Source: Bacillota bacterium
Lineage (GTDB): Bacteria > Eremiobacterota > SpSt-956 > JAKJGF01
Direction of reading: 5' to 3'
DNA length: 46,259 nucleotides
NCBI GenBank assembly: GCA_029555925.1
Contig: JAKPQU010000309.1
Location: 1 to 46,259, forward strand
Shown: positions 42,501 through 46,259 of the stretch, piece by piece
Layout of the letters: each line of letters begins with the position of its first letter
How positions within the stretch are numbered: position 1 is the stretch's first letter
Made by a program: the position numbers and the translations under genes
Notes under the pieces: generated by a model
Seen by the model: only the letters and a program-made list of their open reading frames with translations
Database searches by the model: none
Told to the model about the DNA's origin: nothing

Positions 42501-44698
42501 TGAGAAAATTTCAATGATTTTTCAAGCTCTTTTATGGCAGATTTATAATCACATTTTTCAAAATAAGTTATTCCGGTTTTAAGACAATCCATAGAAGCTC
42601 TTTCAGGAGAGGTCAGAATATTAAGTCTTTTTTCAGAGCATATATAAATACTTTCGTCTGCAATTACAGGAGGGAAAGAAGGTGTGAAAGACAGATTTAT
42701 TTTTTCGCTTATATTTAATGACATATCAGTCACATACAATGTTCTTCCTGATATATAAAATAGAAATTCACCTGCCATTACAGGAGGGTAAAGCGTGTCC
42801 GGAAGATCGGAACTTTTATATTTAAGAGAGATTTTTCCTGTACTATCGAAACATGCAATGCCTGCCTCTGTAACGACATAGAAGAATTCCCTGTTTATTA
42901 CAGGAGTATAGAGGACTTTAACATTGGAAGAATCAACCAGAGCCGAATCCTTAAACATGGAAATTCCATTTTCTCCTGTTATGAGTATCATATTTTTTAC
43001 TGCTGAAATAAACCTGGAAGGGATGACACAGTGAGAGCCTGTTATATTACCTGTCATATAATCTATTCTATAAACAAAACCTGACCGGGAAAGACAGATA
43101 ATCAAATTATTATTTACCATCATATTATGTACAGGTTTTTCCGTATGAATACCCCATAATTCTTTCCCGTTTTCCATATCAATGGCATAAATATCCATGT
43201 AATCGGAAATAACATAAACATATCCTTCTTTTATTACAGGAAATGCAGTGACAGTTCCGGTTGTTTTAAACTTCCAGAACTCTCTGCCATCTTCCAGGGA
43301 AAGACAGTATATAAAGCTATCATGAGAGGCGAAAACAATCCTGTCTTTAGCGGCAACAGGAACAGACAGAGGGTGTATGTGTTTAAAAATCCATTTCATT
43401 TCACCTGATAGCAGATTAAAAGAAGCTAGTCCCTGTTTATATAAAACTATATAGGCCATACCTTCATATATTATAGGTCTGGAGACAGATTTTTCCGGAA
43501 GAGAAATATATTTAAAAAATACAGGAGAAGGGCATATATTTTCCAGAGTACTTTGATTATTTGTATGTTTCCTGTCTCTGTATTCCCCGCTCCAAGAAGA
43601 AGACATGGCCCTTTTGAGAAGATCATAAAAATCCCTCCACTGTTCTACCTGAATAGGATTTACATCAGGAAAAAGGAAAGGGACTGAATCGACTTCTTCG
43701 AAAGCAGAAAAAATATCTCCCAGATTATAAAGACATTCTGCCGCTCTGAAATGATATCTGGCATTATTGGGATCTTTCTCCAGACATGTTCTGTACTGTT
43801 TTAAAGCCAGCCTCCAGGCCTTTACAGCAAAATATCTTTCTCCTTCCCCGTATTCTGTTTCATCTCCGGAAGATTTTTTTATGTATCTGGCAGAAATTTT
43901 ATCTACTTCTTCAAGCAATTCCAGAGGAGTCTGAAACCTTTCGTCAGGGTTATCACGGAGGGTTCGATGGATTAAAGAAGATAATTCCTCGGAAACTTCA
44001 GGATTTAATGTTTTTAACGGAGGGAAATTGAAGGGATGTTCCGAAGGATCATACTTTGTAAGTAAATAATACATGGTGGCGCCAAAGGAATAAATATCAC
44101 TTCTTGTATCGGATTGCCCCAGATACTGTTCCCTGGGAGCATATCCGGGACTTCCCATTTTAACGGAATCTTCTTTTTCTTCGGGCTTTAAGAATTTGGC
44201 TATCGTAAAATCTACGGGTTTTATATGTCCCCGAGGAGTGATCATTATATTTGAAGGTTTTATGTCTCTTAATACAAGAGGAAAAGGTTTTAAATTATAG
44301 AAATAAGTCAGGATTTCTGCAAGCTGTCTGGCCCAGTTCATCACTATTTCTTCATAAAGAGGTTCTTTACTTTTTTTTATTACATCTTCTAAATTCTGTC
44401 CTTCTATATATTCTACAGCTATGAAATATTTGCTCCCTTCCACAAAAAAATCATAGCCTTTCGGAATAGAAGGGTGATCGAGTTGAGATAATATCCTGTA
44501 TTCTCCCCTGAACAATTCCAGTTCTTTAATCTCGTCTGCTATCGAGCCATCAGAGCTTAAGAGTTCTTTAATTACTACATCTTTTCCCCGATGTACATCA
44601 TATGCCAGGTAAACAATGCACTGGCCGCCTCTTCCAAGGACACGGGTAATCTGGTATGTGTCATGGAGTCTCTGGCCGATTGATAAAGGAGGTTTCAT
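39554..44698 (-). CDS. Giant Ser/Thr kinase with TPR and two PQQ-type propellers
   Basis: At 1714 residues this is the longest gene here. The N-terminal kinase (about 15-275) has Gly-loop LGRGGQCIVY, Lys44, LRDIKPSN at 143-150, DFT at 163-165 and PREQY for APE. The catalytic Lys, Asp, Asn and Mg-binding Asp all remain, so it may be active. A short TPR block (about 285-345) follows, then a propeller-like region (about 385-700) with blades such as GREFWKFKTTGTVTAFPVI. A long TPR superhelix (about 705-1290) and a second propeller (about 1330-1700) complete it. No membrane span is seen. Heptamers abut the ATG and no Shine-Dalgarno is visible. Architecture confidence is high; targets are unknown. 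Confidence 0.9.
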   Translation of the reverse strand: MKPPLSIGQRLHDTYQITRVLGRGGQCIVYLAYDVHRGKDVVIKELLSSDGSIADEIKELELFRGEYRILSQLDHPSIPKGYDFFVEGSKYFIAVEYIEGQNLEDVIKKSKEPLYEEIVMNWARQLAEILTYFYNLKPFPLVLRDIKPSNIMITPRGHIKPVDFTIAKFLKPEEKEDSVKMGSPGYAPREQYLGQSDTRSDIYSFGATMYYLLTKYDPSEHPFNFPPLKTLNPEVSEELSSLIHRTLRDNPDERFQTPLELLEEVDKISARYIKKSSGDETEYGEGERYFAVKAWRLALKQYRTCLEKDPNNARYHFRAAECLYNLGDIFSAFEEVDSVPFLFPDVNPIQVEQWRDFYDLLKRAMSSSWSGEYRDRKHTNNQSTLENICPSPVFFKYISLPEKSVSRPIIYEGMAYIVLYKQGLASFNLLSGEMKWIFKHIHPLSVPVAAKDRIVFASHDSFIYCLSLEDGREFWKFKTTGTVTAFPVIKEGYVYVISDYMDIYAIDMENGKELWGIHTEKPVHNMMVNNNLIICLSRSGFVYRIDYMTGNITGSHCVIPSRFISAVKNMILITGENGISMFKDSALVDSSNVKVLYTPVINREFFYVVTEAGIACFDSTGKISLKYKSSDLPDTLYPPVMAGEFLFYISGRTLYVTDMSLNISEKINLSFTPSFPPVIADESIYICSEKRLNILTSPERASMDCLKTGITYFEKCDYKSAIKELEKSLKFSQTNIEALALLAKSCYLSGGMFYYNRAIEYAKQALSLESRDEFHELMGDSYFSLRKYEEALQEYNLLLSSHEKHSVYLFKISVIYMAIKNFSDAITKLEELAGIETKSVNFYYLASAYFRNGKFDKSLSLYKEARQRITVDEEGNCFELDSDGNRSEILPLNLRNFLEGKRYITLFNIKSLEDSIKIIEDFFLCLTYFKETKYDETLDMLNNLLKLDSEFSYGYHLAGKIYFEKREYLDARGYFRDAIKYKDNEAIFYLDYAKTQYLIGKVASSREVEEKFRKATELYCTGQSIEINDMIEEEFNAFGDNYFNENSFDLPVFLYGHLKELNKNKAIYPFKLGKALMGQRRYLESLKYFQEAILLDNKNPFFYGEAGIAYHNLGEDDSALENFAKTMSHKLAGLEVYGKLKEELEVKIRVARGLIGKAKNQFTVIASRATWGRYELLQNKKSEVRAGFEQAFKLLPFRRDFREIYADIFVGEKLYDKALEQIKICEKLRPDLLIYKGKAGDLYMKKKEWAKAADCYVKLPLERQYLTFLLNLARAYCMMWSIDSAYLLLDNLLKKFPYSSFEIEKKRHEIDNYVRFYSWNNFLGYPSTSKFQSSNLWDQSIHASSISLSLHIKKNIDPIYHADKNYFFRPDFFSTHPVVFNKEVYIATERGELHVLDIEKDYIKFTVTLPERIRFITGPTPITHPPAVTGDKIFITAGRFIYAINKSAMESSRFMRLRLPYRPTVHHIRKELASLSSGPVWEKGFVYCTLKNGSVCSLNEDLEFFRWTFKCKEKLLSPPCLSKDKILFTAISGNVYALSEDSGNLLWSLNGGDKINFPPVIYDETAFVVTCKGQIIAIDVDKGQIIWKFSAGTGKLSTLPCVGEHVLYCGSDKHVIYGLDILNGKVIKEIDVKYPVKSIALTGRDLFFTANCGYSQGIICAVDVENFHLSKAYLLYRPGTSPALANGMVFITDEGGYLYAFASSGYTSSKFVKS

Positions 44699-44699
44699 G

Positions 44700-44720
44700 G
44701 TGAAGGGTGAAGAGTGATGA
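44700..44720. repeat. Heptamer trio abutting the giant kinase start codon
   Basis: GTGAAGG, GTGAAGA, GTGATGA lie immediately upstream of the minus-strand ATG (44698-44696), where a ribosome-binding site would be expected. Confidence 0.8.
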
Positions 44721-44806
44721 GATTACTTACGTATGAACTCCGGCATATATATTCCCGAGCGGAAACAGGTAACCGACGAGTACAGTCACAGTTCACCTGC
44801 CGTAAA

Positions 44807-45409
44807 TCACCTCCCGTCAATAGAATTCCATCCGTAAAAAAGGGTCAGGAAATTTCTTACGATCCTTCCCGTAGTTCCCCATATGTTATGTTTTCCATAT
44901 TTAAAAGCACAGTAATCATAGGGTTTACCTTTATAGATATAATTTCTGTCTTCTATATAATTTCTCCTGTCAAGAAGAGTAGAAACAGGGACTTCCAGAA
45001 TTTCGGCGACTTCTTTTTCACTGACTTTAAAATCATATGGATAAGGTATGATACCGACAAGAGGGTATATACAGTAGCCTGTACCTGTAATAAAATCATC
45101 AAGGGCACCGAGAGTGTCTATATCTTCCCTTATAAGCCCGATTTCTTCAAAGGATTCTCTGATGGCCGTTTCTTCCAGAGTTTTATCAGATTTATCCCTC
45201 ACACCTCCCGGGAAGGAAATCTGTCCCCTGTGAGTTTCAACTGTTTCCGTTCTTCTTGTAAAGAGAAGATGTTCCTCTCCATGTTTAAAAAAAATGGGAA
45301 TCAAAACAGCAGCGGATATAGAACCGTTATCTTTTACGGTAATTCTTTTTCTTCTAGAAAGTAATTCTAAAATTTTATCTTTTGTCTTTTCTTTTGTATT
45401 AACTTTCAT
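44807..45409 (-). CDS. Nudix hydrolase, CoA pyrophosphatase (NudL/YeaB) type
   Basis: A 200-residue enzyme. LLFTRRTETVETHRGQISF, then PGGVRDKSD near 64-72, matches the subgroup signature that precedes the Nudix box. The box continues ETAIRESFEEIGLI at about 77-90. The first Glu of the general Nudix pattern is absent, as is usual in this subgroup. These enzymes hydrolyse CoA or acyl-CoA to phosphopantetheine and adenosine 3',5'-bisphosphate. It is soluble and on the same strand as the neighbouring tandem AsnC-type gene, 37 bases apart, so probably in one operon with it. Confidence 0.88.
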   Translation of the reverse strand: MKVNTKEKTKDKILELLSRRKRITVKDNGSISAAVLIPIFFKHGEEHLLFTRRTETVETHRGQISFPGGVRDKSDKTLEETAIRESFEEIGLIREDIDTLGALDDFITGTGYCIYPLVGIIPYPYDFKVSEKEVAEILEVPVSTLLDRRNYIEDRNYIYKGKPYDYCAFKYGKHNIWGTTGRIVRNFLTLFYGWNSIDGR

Positions 45410-45446
45410 CTAATATTATACCGGCTTTCAGCCTCTACGAATAGAA

Positions 45447-45965
45447 TCAGAACATACTGATTACAGGACATTCTTTTATCCTTAACACACCATCCATATA
45501 TTTAATCTGCTCTTTTATTACTTTATCCATATCGTCAAAACGTTCTGATTCCATAAAGAGGATAATGTCAAATTTTCCTTCTACGGAATCACATGATTTC
45601 ACTGTATCAATAGAACAGAGTAATCTATGAACTGTTTCTTTCTTTTCCCTGTCACTTTCAACCATCACATAGGAAGAAAGAAGACGGTTTTTTTCCGTCT
45701 TTTTCTCTTTATGCTTTCCATGTTCATCTCCGGAACCATGAGGGATGAGTGGCATAAAATCAGCTTCTTTTATACCATCAAGTTTTTTTATATCTTCCAG
45801 ACACTTTTCCATATTGTCGGCTCTGAGAAAAAGCACCAGGTCATATATTCCCTTTACAGCATCACAGGATACAACCTTATCCATAGAATACAGTTCTTTA
45901 TAGGCAGATACAAATCTGTCTTTATGTTCAAATTTTATCATAACAAAGGCTGATTTTTCTTCCAT
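45447..45965 (-). CDS. Tandem AsnC/Lrp-type ligand-binding (RAM) domain protein
   Basis: A 172-residue protein made of two copies of the ferredoxin-like RAM fold. The first is at about 5-80 (SAFVMIKFEHKDRF, VVSCDAVKGIYDLVLFLRAD). The second is at about 95-170 (SSYVMVESDREKK, VKSCDSVEGKFDIILFMESE). The helix-turn-helix of Lrp/AsnC regulators is absent, so it should not bind DNA by itself. Stand-alone RAM proteins sense small molecules or form mixed oligomers. GGGAAGA lies 2-8 bases before the ATG. The internal duplication is clear from the shared V-SCD-V-G-(Y/F)D pattern. Confidence 0.82.
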   Translation of the reverse strand: MEEKSAFVMIKFEHKDRFVSAYKELYSMDKVVSCDAVKGIYDLVLFLRADNMEKCLEDIKKLDGIKEADFMPLIPHGSGDEHGKHKEKKTEKNRLLSSYVMVESDREKKETVHRLLCSIDTVKSCDSVEGKFDIILFMESERFDDMDKVIKEQIKYMDGVLRIKECPVISMF

Positions 45966-46072
45966 GTTCTTCCCTCTTTCTGAAATTATTTAAAGTTAGT
46001 CTCTGTAAAAAATAAAATAGCATAAAATTAATTTTTTGTATAGATTTTAAGGCGGAAATTATTTATACTTAG

Positions 46073-46259
46073 TACCGCTACAGGTAAAAGGGTCTCCATA
46101 AAAAGCTTCTGACTGACAGGCTCTGGAGAAGAAAAATTCGTTTTTTCTATAGTATTAGAAATTAAATAAGGGCTAATTTATTGTCTGTAAAACAAATTAA
46201 ATAAGGCAAATTATTTTTCTTCGTAAGAGCCTGTCAGGCAGAAGCTGATAAATGGTTAC
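46073..46259. mobile_element. MITE-like element, inverted copy cut by the window end
   Basis: Base-for-base collinear with the reverse complement of 19138-19324; I count 4 differences in 187 bases. Nineteen more bases would complete the element beyond the window. It begins TACCGCTACAGGTAA after flank CTTAG. Confidence 0.88.

Noticed and set aside
44714..45364. 216-codon plus-strand ORF
   Set aside because: Antisense to the Nudix hydrolase, whose motifs are clear on the minus strand.

Overview
The window is AT-rich bacterial DNA whose intergenic spaces are full of dispersed repeats. The gene set is zinc-ribbon and PEGA Ser/Thr kinases, PQQ-type propellers with TPRs, a PilM domain, class II (B12-dependent) ribonucleotide reductase, a class A penicillin-binding protein, an ECF sigma/anti-sigma pair and HflX. 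It fits an uncultured deep-branching candidate phylum with a peptidoglycan wall and large Ser/Thr kinase families. I cannot name the phylum from sequence alone. No rRNA, tRNA or CRISPR array was recognised.

Layout: 1-5534 holds a DEAH helicase followed by a zinc-ribbon/Ser-Thr kinase/PilM fusion. 5590-6547 (minus) is a three-gene operon: small membrane peptide, ECF sigma factor, zinc-finger anti-sigma. 6889-9304 has a helical protein and two secreted proteins. 9356-12691 (minus) has a class A PBP and a BMP-family lipoprotein. 13213-16300 has a small winged-helix-like protein, a GT4 glycosyltransferase with an apparently leaderless promoter, and a zinc-ribbon protein. 16557-18860 (minus) is a NatA/NatB-like ABC exporter. 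19413-20789 is an MFS transporter lying between two copies of a MITE-like repeat. 21144-22518 (minus) is a small membrane protein plus HflX. 22971-27565 has NrdJ and a DUF2723-type membrane protein with TPRs. 27664-28469 (minus) is a pair of small accessory genes (BRO-N-like and a conserved hypothetical). 28482-44698 is dominated by signalling giants: a PEGA-SUMF1 protein, a PEGA receptor-like kinase coupled to gpsA, two small plus-strand genes, a zinc-ribbon pseudokinase-propeller-TPR protein, and a 1714-residue kinase-TPR-propeller protein. The end holds a CoA-pyrophosphatase-like Nudix hydrolase, a tandem AsnC-type ligand-binding protein and a third MITE copy.

Two themes stand out. First, four kinase-fold proteins share the window; two have lost canonical catalytic residues and one is fused to PilM. 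Three proteins (two kinase-fold and one not) begin with the same CX2CX10CX2C ribbon. This suggests a scaffolded phospho-signalling network that may touch type IV pili and the envelope. Second, many intergenic regions carry short tandem repeats with an exact 7-bp period in several sequence families (GTGACGC, GTGAAGA/GTGAAAA, GTGAGTA, GCTGATT, GGGTGTY). They often come as inverted pairs, abut gene starts and ends, and sometimes form the last codons and stop codon of a gene.
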